Positions 38,245 through 47,015 of a stretch of DNA of 64,000 nt are shown in pieces. The notes under the pieces are model-generated. The model had not been told where the DNA came from. It ran no database searches and saw nothing but the letters and a program-made list of their open reading frames with translations. Positions within the stretch are counted from its first letter, which is position 1; every line of letters starts with the position of its first letter. The position numbers and the translations under genes were made by a program. The DNA is from Cytobacillus pseudoceanisediminis (lineage in GTDB: Bacteria; Bacillota; Bacilli; Bacillales; Cytobacillaceae). Where the stretch lies: the NCBI RefSeq assembly GCF_023516215.1, contig NZ_CP097349.1, positions 4,430,001 through 4,494,000 of the forward strand, given 5' to 3'.

Positions 38245-38736
38245 ATGGCTGGTATAAAATCAATAAACCTCGATGGGGAAGAAATCTATGTGTTTAACAG
38301 TGCCATCTATATTTTTGAATCGTCTGAAGGAAGTACGCTGGAAGTGGATCTGATTGTGAGCGAGGTTACTCTAAGAAAATATCAAGACAGGGAAAGCCTG
38401 ATCACGGAAATTGAATTGGAAGATGGGCGATCACTAAGTTCATTTATGTTTCTAAAATCTGTACCGGGCAAGCTGCCAAGGTTAAGCTTATTTTGCGAAC
38501 TTGATCCGGAGGAGTCATACGAAGGTGTTTTAAGAATAAATGAGGAACATCTGGACTTTCCGGATATTGAGGAGGGCATGACGTTAGAAGAAATCCGAAG
38601 AGTGGAAATGCCGAATGAAAAAATCACACTTAAATTAAACCTGCCGATTAACCAGGTGGAATGGCTGAAGGGGCAGAAAAATAAGGAATTGAATCAGTTT
38701 TTTAAAGAGCTGTTAAAGGGATATATGGAGAGGTAA
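38245..38736 (+). CDS. Hypothetical protein
   Basis: The 163-residue protein starts at ATG 38245 behind TGGAGGAGCAGG. It is soluble, acidic and predicted mixed alpha/beta, with no signal peptide. The C-terminal part (NLPINQVEWLKGQKNKELNQF) is a likely amphipathic helix. I recognise no domain. It is a single gene between two terminators. Confidence 0.6.
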   Translation: MAGIKSINLDGEEIYVFNSAIYIFESSEGSTLEVDLIVSEVTLRKYQDRESLITEIELEDGRSLSSFMFLKSVPGKLPRLSLFCELDPEESYEGVLRINEEHLDFPDIEEGMTLEEIRRVEMPNEKITLKLNLPINQVEWLKGQKNKELNQFFKELLKGYMER

Positions 38737-38762
38737 CAGAAGATTTAATAAGAAGAAAGAAC

Positions 38763-38801
38763 AAAACCGAGCTGGCGGCTTAGCTCGGCTTTGTTCTTTT
38801 T
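38763..38801 (+). terminator. Terminator of the 38.2-kb hypothetical gene
   Basis: CCGAGCT pairs with AGCTCGG, followed by CTTTGTTCTTTTT. A GGGACA palindrome (38808-38834) lies right after it. Confidence 0.75.
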
Positions 38802-38836
38802 GGCAATGGGACAAGGTGCCTATCCCAATGTCCCTG

Positions 38837-40951
38837 TTAATTAATCGTCCCGCGATCTACTTGTTCATAGAGAATTCCCATATTACTCTTCACCTTTTTG
38901 GATACCTCGCACAAAGCATCAATCGCTTCAGCTTTATGGTTTCCTAATTGATAAACCACATCATCAAATAGCATTTCCATCTCTCTTAAAATGGCGATGG
39001 ATGCCAGGTTATAGAGGTGGACGTTAAAGTATCCGCTGTTGTCAAAAATGGCGGTTTCCACATAAGGTCTGAAATTATTTAATAGAGTTGGATATTCCAC
39101 AATTAAACGCCCTAGCCCCTTACGTACACCTTCAATGGTAGCTGCCAATTCATCCAATGGCTCCAGAGCGTTTGCGATGCTGTTTCTAATTTTATCATCA
39201 AAATCTGAAAATAAGCTGATAAGCTTTCCAGGGATGGTATAGCTTAAAGCAAAATTGGCTGCCCCTTTGATACTGCTAGAAAGGATCTCCAGTGTGCTTT
39301 CGACGGCGAAAGTTAGAAGCTGTCCCTTCTCCAGAAGAGGGAAGAGCAGTGCCTGAGTCGATGCAGTAAATGCAGTGTAGGCAGTATCCATCTGAAATTC
39401 CTTTATTTTCATTCTCAATTCCATATAAGGGGAGTCTTCTAGTTTGTAAGTATTGGTTCCCTGTACCGAGATCGAATCGGAATGAGTAGACTTGCTCTTA
39501 ATGGATTGCCCAAGAGATTGATCCCGCATTTGAAAGTTGGCTGCAACATCCTGTACTTGCTTTTGGAATTCGCTGATATGAGAGAGAAGCTTATCTCTGT
39601 TACCGTTGACAATACCGTAATGGGCGTTTAATTCACCTACTATTGCATCATACCAGGCATCCTTTCCGCCTCTAAATAGTTCAGGAATTTTGTCTGAGAC
39701 AATGTTAATAATGCCTCTTGAGATGTTCTGAATATTAGACCTCAATTCATACAGCTGATTGCGAAGTTCTGCAAACAAGCTTTCTACACTGACATTCGTC
39801 CGGAAAATATGCTCAAGAAGCTCTGCCGGAGGAGAGTTTAGTATATAATTCAATGATTTGCTGTGGCTTTCCGCAATATTTAATAATGAAATCAAATGGT
39901 CGATTTCCGCCGTCAATCGGTTGCTTATAGCTGTGATGCCAAGAAACAGCGGCTCACTGATTATGTTTTCAAACAAATCCTCGAACGTATTTTGCAGCCG
40001 GTTAAGTCGCTCGTAAAACCGATTTCCTTCATCCTCTACAATGGCAACCGAATTGCCCAGGTACTCGTGAGCAAGGTTCAGTCTTTCCGTAACATGGCTT
40101 TGCAGAGAAGAAGCAAGTATATCCAGATTCTCTTTATTGATTTCAATGCGTTCTGAGTGTCCTCCATAGAGCGGGATTCCTGTCCAGATGCTTGACACGA
40201 TATGAGCGTCTGCATCAATATAAATCCTGCCATATCCCGGCTTTCCGACTTCTCCTATCACATAGAACTGGGAGCCATCTTCGTTCCGCAAATAGCCTGT
40301 ATGGTTTGTAGCAAGCTTAGAGAATTCAGGAATCCCATTGAAGATTTCATACTGTTTGCCTGGAATCCGGCCATGCAGATCCAATGCAATCAAAGTTTGA
40401 GTCAGCACATCGTAGCTGCTGAAGTAATTTGTAATATTATCATAAGTTTGATTAGGATCCACCATCCCCTCAGGAAGCAGGGCAGGGTTTAAAGTAACTG
40501 CATTTACTTCTGGGTTTTCAACTGCTACTGCACCAACCAGACCCCCGCCAAGTGAATTTCCCGCGATCGATTTAACGCCGCCAACCTGGTTAAATTTTTG
40601 ATTCATTTCAGTATAATAGCTTCTTGCTGCAGCCAGCTGGGCGGGAGTTAGGTCACTTAAAAGCTGTGCATCAGTCAGAATATCTTTGTTGCCATATTTT
40701 CCGCTTGCATCTGTGCCTACATAAATGATGGATATTTCCTCTGTCTCCATATTTACGACTGTCATAGCATCAAGGCCAGTAGGGTCTTCATAACGAGTAT
40801 CGATAACTGTATAGTCTGTATTATTTACCTGCAGAACCGATTCAAATAGCGGATAGGTATATGCATGAAGGCCTGCCAGTTCAACTAAATCTTTATCATT
40901 GTTTGCTGCTATACCTGTATTAATATTTGGTGAACCCTTAAGAGTACCCAT
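38837..40951 (-). CDS. TslA-like type VII secreted lipase effector (reverse LXG architecture)
   Basis: The 704-residue protein has no signal peptide. Residues about 20-270 form a lipase domain with the nucleophile elbow AGNSLGGGLVGA near 150. From about 290 onward it is almost all helix with long coiled-coil-like stretches, ending in a helical region resembling an LXG targeting domain but at the C-terminus. This lipase-first, LXG-last order is that of S. aureus TslA, a type VII secreted phospholipase toxin. The gene directly before it encodes a DUF1672 lipoprotein, the TslA immunity family. No small helical partner gene is seen next to it. The start has AGGTGA upstream. Confidence 0.75.
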   Translation of the reverse strand: MGTLKGSPNINTGIAANNDKDLVELAGLHAYTYPLFESVLQVNNTDYTVIDTRYEDPTGLDAMTVVNMETEEISIIYVGTDASGKYGNKDILTDAQLLSDLTPAQLAAARSYYTEMNQKFNQVGGVKSIAGNSLGGGLVGAVAVENPEVNAVTLNPALLPEGMVDPNQTYDNITNYFSSYDVLTQTLIALDLHGRIPGKQYEIFNGIPEFSKLATNHTGYLRNEDGSQFYVIGEVGKPGYGRIYIDADAHIVSSIWTGIPLYGGHSERIEINKENLDILASSLQSHVTERLNLAHEYLGNSVAIVEDEGNRFYERLNRLQNTFEDLFENIISEPLFLGITAISNRLTAEIDHLISLLNIAESHSKSLNYILNSPPAELLEHIFRTNVSVESLFAELRNQLYELRSNIQNISRGIINIVSDKIPELFRGGKDAWYDAIVGELNAHYGIVNGNRDKLLSHISEFQKQVQDVAANFQMRDQSLGQSIKSKSTHSDSISVQGTNTYKLEDSPYMELRMKIKEFQMDTAYTAFTASTQALLFPLLEKGQLLTFAVESTLEILSSSIKGAANFALSYTIPGKLISLFSDFDDKIRNSIANALEPLDELAATIEGVRKGLGRLIVEYPTLLNNFRPYVETAIFDNSGYFNVHLYNLASIAILREMEMLFDDVVYQLGNHKAEAIDALCEVSKKVKSNMGILYEQVDRGTIN

Positions 40952-40964
40952 ATATTCACCTGCT

Positions 40965-41906
40965 TTATTCCTTAATAATGTAATCCGGGAATCCGCGTTT
41001 TAAAGAATTATCTTTAGCACCTTCCGAACTTTGTTTATCAATGAAGTTATCATTAAGAGAGAAGCTGTATGTGCCCTTAGGTATTGAGTCCATTTCTTCC
41101 AGCTCTTTCGTGATTTGATTAAATATTTCTTCACTTGGTTCTGCCTGCTTATCAGCCATAAATAATTGTATATTGATTTTGAAGTTTTCAGGATTAAACG
41201 AGCCCTCTTCATAGGCATTCCTCAAATTTTCCGTACTTTCATCAGGATTGCTTATATAAAGGTCATAAACTGGTTTAATAGCCTCTTCTTTACTTGTTAA
41301 TGCAATAAAATAATATGGAGTCATATATCCGTGTCCGCCCACATTTTGGAGGGCATCCTTTGTTTTTCCGGTTACCTGACCTTCTGCTGCAATAGTCTCA
41401 AGATAGTCGTCGAGCTGTTGGAACTCTTCATTAAAGATCATGTGATACAATCCGCCTTTAATGGCATTTTCCACCTGGAATTGGTCCGCCCATATCTTTT
41501 CTGTCATCACTTTCTTTTCTAGTTCATCAATTGGTACTACAGCATAAGTGTAGAAATGCGGCTCACCTTTGGATTCTACAAACACAGTAGCCCCATCCTT
41601 AGCACCCACCACGTTATGCACCGTTACATCGGTCTTATATTTCTCCTTAAAAAACTCAATTGCAGCTTCCTCTATTTCATCAAGACTTTCATCAGCAATT
41701 TTATCGGTTTCTTTTCCATATGGAAGTGCATAGCCTTCACCGGTATAATCCTGAACACTGATCAGTGATTCTTCAGAAGGGGCAGCCTGTGTTTCTTTTG
41801 ATTTTTCACTTTCCTGATTGTTATTTGCGCTATTCATACCAGAACATCCTCCAAGCATTAATGATATGCCGACACTGCAGAGTAAAATTTTCGTTTTCTT
41901 GTGCAT
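40965..41906 (-). CDS. DUF1672 lipoprotein, probable immunity protein (TilA-like)
   Basis: The 313-residue protein has a lipoprotein signal with LMLGGC at about 17-22, then a Ser/Glu-rich linker and a DUF1672 body (SVQDYTGEGYALPYG, VHNVVGAKDGATVFVES, FYTYAVVPIDE, GYMTPYYFIAL). In S. aureus DUF1672 lipoproteins such as TilA protect against the lipase TslA from outside the membrane. It is encoded 13 bases before the lipase gene on the same strand, so immunity is made first. Its fixed pairing with a TslA-like lipase supports the role; neutralisation itself is inferred. Confidence 0.8.
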   Translation of the reverse strand: MHKKTKILLCSVGISLMLGGCSGMNSANNNQESEKSKETQAAPSEESLISVQDYTGEGYALPYGKETDKIADESLDEIEEAAIEFFKEKYKTDVTVHNVVGAKDGATVFVESKGEPHFYTYAVVPIDELEKKVMTEKIWADQFQVENAIKGGLYHMIFNEEFQQLDDYLETIAAEGQVTGKTKDALQNVGGHGYMTPYYFIALTSKEEAIKPVYDLYISNPDESTENLRNAYEEGSFNPENFKINIQLFMADKQAEPSEEIFNQITKELEEMDSIPKGTYSFSLNDNFIDKQSSEGAKDNSLKRGFPDYIIKE

Positions 41907-42213
41907 TAGTTAAATGTCCTCCCTAAAGGAATGTGCCATTCAAAGTATATCCCTTATTTTAGCGGATAGAGTTATATTTTTACAGTTTAAACGTGGAAAA
42001 TTACACTTTTTAGGTAAAAATAGGGATAAAGTCAGGGGTGAATAGGGAGTATTATACTAAAGATTTGCTAAATTCGGTTCTTGCTGTATAAAAATTCAAC
42101 GAATCACATTTTAATAGTTAAAAGTTTACTTTGAATTTTCTAATAACATGTGTATAATACATTTAAGGTAATGAAACGGAAAATGTCCGAAATAATATTC
42201 AACAAGGGGGATC
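41907..42213 (+). promoter_or_regulatory. Divergent promoter region; sigma-A promoter for the abg-like cluster
   Basis: TTGAAT at 42131-42136 and TATAAT at 42153-42158, 16 bases apart with TG before the -10, form a good promoter for the plus-strand cluster. The rest is A/T-rich and should hold the promoter of the lipoprotein-lipase operon on the minus strand. No operator was recognised. Confidence 0.6.
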
Positions 42214-43512
42214 ATGATGGACAGCAGCTTTTTAAAGGAAATAACTCCCCAGCTGATCAAATGGCGGCGCACTTTGCATGCTCTGCCTGAATTGGGGTTC
42301 ATGGAGTACATCACTACATACAGAATCGGAAAAGAACTGGAGAAGATGGGTTTCAAGCTTTATTTAGGGAAAGACGCGCTTGACGAGAATTCCCGTATGG
42401 GGCTTCCTGCACAAGCTGATCTTGAAGCTCAAGAGAAGAAGGCGAGGGATTGGGGTGTTGAAGAGTCCTGGCTCGATCAAATGCGCGGCGGGAATACCGG
42501 GCTTGTGGCAGTCTGGGATACTAACAGAAACGGAGACCATGTTGGTTTCCGCTTTGATATTGACGCATTGCCAATAAACGAATCGACAGATCCTGCACAT
42601 CGTCCAGCCAAATACGAATTTGGCTCGAAAGAAGAGAATGTGATGCACTCGTGCGGACATGACGGACATACTGCCATCGGACTTGGGGTAGCCCAGTATA
42701 TTTCTTCCCATGGGGATCAACTAAAGGGCCGCTTTACCCTTTTGTTTCAGCCGGCTGAAGAAGGTGGAAGAGGGGCTCGGGCAATGACAGACAAGGGCTG
42801 GCTTGATGATGTCGATTATTTTTATTCAGGCCACATCGGCATTAAGTCCCTGCCCGTTGGAACAATTGCAGCCACAACGCCGGGATTCCTGGCTTCAACT
42901 AAATACAATGCTTATTTTAAAGGTGTTTCCTCACATGCCGGCATTAATCCGGAGCTCGGGAAAAATGCTTTATTGGCGGCGACAACGGCTGCTAACAACC
43001 TCTATGGCATTCCGCGCCATCATGATGGCGTCACCAGGGTGAATGTTGGGAAGCTTGCTGCAGGCAGCGGCCGGAACATCATCCCGGGAGACAGTTATAT
43101 GGAAATAGAAGTGCGGGGTGAGACACCGGAGATTGCTCAATATATGGCTGAAAAAGCGACCCGGATTATTAAGGCGGCAGCAGATATGCATGATGTGTCC
43201 TGCACAATCGAAGCAGTCGGAGTTACGGAAGTGGTTGTCTGTGATAAAGAGCTGATACCTAAAATCACCGAATGGTGTGCATCAAGCGAGCTTGTGAAAG
43301 AAGTGCTTCCTTCAGTCCCTGTCTCCGGATCGGAAGATGTCAGCTTTATGATGAATAGGGTCCAGAAGCATGGCGGCAAAGCTACGTTTATGCTGTTTGG
43401 AACGAAGCTTGATTATCCTCACCACCATCCTCAATTTGATTTCGAGGAAGAAGCTTTATTGGTTGCGGTTGATGCTTATATTCATATCTTAAATGGCGGA
43501 TCGGCCATTTAA
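42214..43512 (+). CDS. M20 amidohydrolase, AbgA-like
   Basis: The 432-residue enzyme belongs to the M20 peptidase/amidohydrolase family: WRRTLHALPELGFMEY at the start, metal-site motif HSCGHDGHTA, PAEEGGRGARAM, and a C-terminal SGSEDVSFMMNRV. The insert before the metal site and the Asp in GFRFDIDALPI match AbgA, one half of the p-aminobenzoyl-glutamate hydrolase. ATG 42217 may be the real start, since AAGGGGG ends at 42210. It is followed after 16 bases by an AbgB-like gene, so the two may form one heteromeric enzyme. Confidence 0.85.
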   Translation: MMDSSFLKEITPQLIKWRRTLHALPELGFMEYITTYRIGKELEKMGFKLYLGKDALDENSRMGLPAQADLEAQEKKARDWGVEESWLDQMRGGNTGLVAVWDTNRNGDHVGFRFDIDALPINESTDPAHRPAKYEFGSKEENVMHSCGHDGHTAIGLGVAQYISSHGDQLKGRFTLLFQPAEEGGRGARAMTDKGWLDDVDYFYSGHIGIKSLPVGTIAATTPGFLASTKYNAYFKGVSSHAGINPELGKNALLAATTAANNLYGIPRHHDGVTRVNVGKLAAGSGRNIIPGDSYMEIEVRGETPEIAQYMAEKATRIIKAAADMHDVSCTIEAVGVTEVVVCDKELIPKITEWCASSELVKEVLPSVPVSGSEDVSFMMNRVQKHGGKATFMLFGTKLDYPHHHPQFDFEEEALLVAVDAYIHILNGGSAI

Positions 43513-43528
43513 ATTAAAGGAGGAAATC

Positions 43529-44956
43529 ATGTCGAACAACTTTGCAAAAACATTTTTAACAGAGAACAAAGAGACGTTTGAAAAAATCAGTGAGTATATC
43601 TATCATCATCCGGAAACTAGATTTGAAGAGTATGCATCAGCAGAATTTTTAGCTTCTGAGTGCGAAAAAGCAGGCTTTCAGGTGGAACGCAAATCCGGAA
43701 ACATTGAAACCGCGTTTGTAGCTTCCTATGGAAGCGGAGCCCCTGTTATTGGCTTTCTCGGGGAGTTTGATGCTCTGTCCGGATTGGGGCAGGTGCCCAA
43801 CAAGACTTCGTACGAGCCAACCGAGCTGAAAGTCGGTCACGGCTGCGGGCATAATCTGCTTGGGACCGGCGCTTTTGCGGCAGCCTGTGCAGCAAAAAAG
43901 TATTTAGAAGAAAACAATCTGCCTGGGACTGTAAAGTTTTTTGGCTGTCCGGGTGAAGAAGGCGGTTCCGGAAAAACCTTCATGGTCCGTGAAGGAGTAT
44001 TTGATGGGGTGGACGCAGCCTTAACATGGCATCCATCTCCTGCCAACAGCATCATGAGCTTATCGAGTCTCGCAAACTATCAGGTTTATTTTCGATTTAA
44101 AGGCTTATCGTCACATGCGGCGAACTCACCTCATCTTGGACGAAGTGCCCTGGATGCGGTTGAGCTGATGAACGTGGGTGTGAATTACCTTCGCGAGCAT
44201 GTCGTGCCGGAAGCCAGGATGCATTACGCCATCACCAACACAGGGGGCATCTCGCCAAATGTCGTACAAGCAGACGCTGAAGTGCTGTATCTGATCCGCG
44301 CACCAAAGGTTCAGCAGGTGGAGGAAATCTACAAGCGGGTTTGCAAAATCGCGGAGGGCGCGGCTCTGATGACAGAAACAGAGCTTACCATTGAGTTTGA
44401 CAAGGCATGCTCCAATTATATTCCAAACCGCAGCCTTGAAAAAATTCTCCATCAAAGCCTTCAGGAAGCCGGCATCGAAAAACCGGACGAAGAAGAAAAG
44501 GCCTTTGCCGAAAAGCTTTGGACAACCCTATCAGAAGGTGAAAAAGAAAGCTATTTAGATATTTTAAGAGGATTTGGATATGTAGGGGACGGCAGTGAAT
44601 TTGAAGGAAAGTACCTGGCAGAAACGATTTCAGCCTATGAACCTTCCAAAGAAGTTCTTGCCGGCTCTACAGATGTCTCAGATGTAAGCTGGGTCGTTCC
44701 AACCGCACAGCTGACAGCCTCAACATCAGCACTGGGCACACCGCTGCATACATGGCAGATGACCACCCAAGGCATCAGCAGCTATGCCCACAAAGGCATG
44801 CTCCGGGCAGCAGAAGCCATGGCTTTAACAGCTGTCAAACTGCTGACAGACCAGGAAGAATTAGAAGCTGTCAAACAGGAGTTCAATGAATTCAAACAAG
44901 CTAATCCTTACACATGTCCAATTCCTGAAGAGGTTAAGCCTTCTACATTAAAGTAA
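43529..44956 (+). CDS. M20 amidohydrolase, AbgB-like
   Basis: The 475-residue enzyme has the AbgB form of the family: IYHHPETRFEEYASAEFL, GHGCGHNLLGTGAFAAA, GCPGEEGGSGKTFM and STDVSDVSWVVP near the C-terminus. AbgB pairs with AbgA to split p-aminobenzoyl-glutamate and related N-acyl amino acids. ATG 43529 follows AAAGGAGGAAATC. The AbgT-type transporter gene lies about 490 bases downstream, past an eight-unit repeat array. Confidence 0.88.
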   Translation: MSNNFAKTFLTENKETFEKISEYIYHHPETRFEEYASAEFLASECEKAGFQVERKSGNIETAFVASYGSGAPVIGFLGEFDALSGLGQVPNKTSYEPTELKVGHGCGHNLLGTGAFAAACAAKKYLEENNLPGTVKFFGCPGEEGGSGKTFMVREGVFDGVDAALTWHPSPANSIMSLSSLANYQVYFRFKGLSSHAANSPHLGRSALDAVELMNVGVNYLREHVVPEARMHYAITNTGGISPNVVQADAEVLYLIRAPKVQQVEEIYKRVCKIAEGAALMTETELTIEFDKACSNYIPNRSLEKILHQSLQEAGIEKPDEEEKAFAEKLWTTLSEGEKESYLDILRGFGYVGDGSEFEGKYLAETISAYEPSKEVLAGSTDVSDVSWVVPTAQLTASTSALGTPLHTWQMTTQGISSYAHKGMLRAAEAMALTAVKLLTDQEELEAVKQEFNEFKQANPYTCPIPEEVKPSTLK

Positions 44957-44963
44957 CTTTCCA

Positions 44964-45380
44964 TTCGGACAGGGAAAGCAGAAAAGCGGGAGAAGCAGTC
45001 TGAACCAGGCGCTCATTCGGACAGAAGAAGCGGAAAACAGGGAGAGAGAGTCCGAACTTAGCGCTCATTCGGACAGAAGAAGCAGAAAACAGGGAGAGAG
45101 AGTCCGAACCAGGCACCACTTCGGACAATAGAAGCAGAAAACAGGGAGAGTGAGTCCGAACTTAGCGCTACTTCGGACAGAAGAAGCAGAAAACAGGGAG
45201 AGAGAGTCCGAACTTAGCGCCACTTCGGACAGAAGAAGCAGAAAACAGGGAGAGAGAGTCCGAACTTAGCGTCACTTCGGACAGAAGAAGCGGAAAATAG
45301 GGAGAGTGAGTCCGAACCAGGCGCCGCTTCGGACAATAGAAGCAGAAATCGGGAACAGCAAGTCCGAACCTGGCCGCCGC
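44964..45380. repeat. Eight tandem 52-bp repeats, each with a TCCGAA/TTCGGA hairpin
   Basis: TTCGGAC begins at 44964, 45016, 45068, 45120, 45172, 45224, 45276 and 45328, exactly 52 bp apart seven times. Each unit then carries AGAAGAAGCAGAAAACAGGG-like sequence, GAGAGAGTCCGAAC and a CTTAGCGCCAC-type spacer. GTCCGAA at the end of a unit pairs with TTCGGAC of the next across an 11-base loop. The middle units are almost identical, the outer ones diverged. The array separates the AbgB-like and AbgT-like genes. Long minus-strand open frames through it are a side effect of the repeat. Confidence 0.95.
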
Positions 45381-45447
45381 AGCGGAAAGCATCGTCTACA
45401 CTCAAACTTAAGAAAATACAAAAAAAACAGAAAAGCGAGGGGAGTAT

Positions 45448-46995
45448 ATGAAAACAGAAAAACAAGGACAGAAAGTGGTAACAGAAAATAAAAAAACAGG
45501 GATTGCCCAGAGATTCCTCAATGGAGTTGAGAAGGTCGGCAACAAGCTCCCGGATCCATTTATATTATTTGCCGGGCTCGCAGTGCTTGTGATTATTGTT
45601 TCAGCAATCTTTAGCGCCTTTGGGGCTACTGTTGTCCATCCCGGATCTGGAGAGGAGCTGGAAGTTAAGAACCTGGCATCTGCAGAAGGCCTGAATTTCA
45701 TCCTGACATCCATGCTTGATAACTTCACCGGGTTCGCTCCGCTTGGCCTGGTTCTGTCCATGATGCTCGGGATCGGTCTTGCTGAGAAAGTCGGCATGCT
45801 GGATTATGCCATTAAGAAAACGATTTTAAAATCACCGCCTGCATTAATCACGTATACAGTTGTGTTTGTCGGTATTATGGGGAATATCGCTTCAGATGCT
45901 GCGATGGTTCTGGTGCCGCCGCTTGCTGCAATGGTTTTCTATAAAATCGGCCGTAACCCGATTGCCGGATTGGCTGCAGGATATGCATCAGCGGGTGCCG
46001 GGTTTACCGCAAACCTGCTGATTGCGGGAACGGACGCACTTTTGGCAGGGATTTCAACAGAAGCTGCCAAGATTATAGACGAGAATATTGTCGTTACGCC
46101 AATTGATAACTGGTATTTTAATATTGTTTCTGTATTTGTTTTAACCATTGTCGGCGGACTTGTTACGACGAAATTCATTGAACCGCGTCTTGGAGAATAT
46201 AAAGGCGATGAGGTAAAGGAAGCTATTGCTGAAGATCCGCCTAATGCCGGCAAGGCTTTGCGGAATGCAGCCATTGCCGGGTTTGCCTATATTGCCCTTA
46301 TTGTGGGAACGATCCTTATACCAAACAGCCCGTTAACCAATGAAGATGGCGGACTTGTTCCATCTCCATTCCTGGATGGCATTATTCCAATTATTCTGTT
46401 CTTCTTCATCATTATTGGTACTGTATATGGTATTACGGTTGGAAACATTAAGAGCAGTAAAGATGTTGCCAACTTTATGGCTGAATCGATGAAGGATATG
46501 GCGTCCTATATTGTCTTAATCTTCGCAATCGCCCAATTCATCGCATACTTCAGCTGGTCCAATATCGCTACATGGGTAGCGGTAAATGGGGCAGAATTCC
46601 TGAAGGACGTGGAGTTCACCGGAATCGGATTGATTATTGGCTACATCATTTTTACAGCTTCCTTGAACTTCCTGATCACTTCGGGTTCAGCAAAGTGGGC
46701 GCTTGAAGCACCTGTGTTTGTGCCAATGTTTATGCAGCTTGGCTATCACCCTGCATTCACGCAAGTGGCATACCGTGTAGCAGATTCATCTACGAATATC
46801 GTGACACCGATGATGCCATATATGGTTATCGCCCTGTCGTTTATGCAGAAGTATGATAAAAAAGCGGGAATTGGAACATTCATTTCATTAATGCTTCCGT
46901 ACTCGGTTACGTTCCTGATCACGTGGATCATTATGCTTTTAGTGTTCGTCTTCTTTGGAATCCCGTTTGGTCCGGGAATCGGTCCTTATCTATAA
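45448..46995 (+). CDS. AbgT-family transporter
   Basis: The 515-residue protein has about 11 membrane helices and AbgT motifs (NKLPDPFILFAGLAV, GNIASDAAMVLVPPLAA, AGAGFTANLLIAGTDALLAGIS, SGSAKWALEAPVFVPMFM, ADSSTNIVTPMMPYM). AbgT proteins carry p-aminobenzoyl-glutamate inward in E. coli, and some act as antimetabolite efflux pumps. Hydrolase genes on both sides favour uptake here. ATG 45448 has GAGGGGAG upstream. The 47016 hydrolase follows after 20 bases. Confidence 0.92.
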   Translation: MKTEKQGQKVVTENKKTGIAQRFLNGVEKVGNKLPDPFILFAGLAVLVIIVSAIFSAFGATVVHPGSGEELEVKNLASAEGLNFILTSMLDNFTGFAPLGLVLSMMLGIGLAEKVGMLDYAIKKTILKSPPALITYTVVFVGIMGNIASDAAMVLVPPLAAMVFYKIGRNPIAGLAAGYASAGAGFTANLLIAGTDALLAGISTEAAKIIDENIVVTPIDNWYFNIVSVFVLTIVGGLVTTKFIEPRLGEYKGDEVKEAIAEDPPNAGKALRNAAIAGFAYIALIVGTILIPNSPLTNEDGGLVPSPFLDGIIPIILFFFIIIGTVYGITVGNIKSSKDVANFMAESMKDMASYIVLIFAIAQFIAYFSWSNIATWVAVNGAEFLKDVEFTGIGLIIGYIIFTASLNFLITSGSAKWALEAPVFVPMFMQLGYHPAFTQVAYRVADSSTNIVTPMMPYMVIALSFMQKYDKKAGIGTFISLMLPYSVTFLITWIIMLLVFVFFGIPFGPGIGPYL

Positions 46996-47015
46996 GAATA
47001 GGATGTGGTTAAAAA

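Noticed and set aside
45168..45465. Long minus-strand open frames with Ser/Phe/Pro-rich repeated peptides
   Set aside because: They come from the 52-bp non-coding repeat array, which reads in all three frames; there is no binding site or plausible product.
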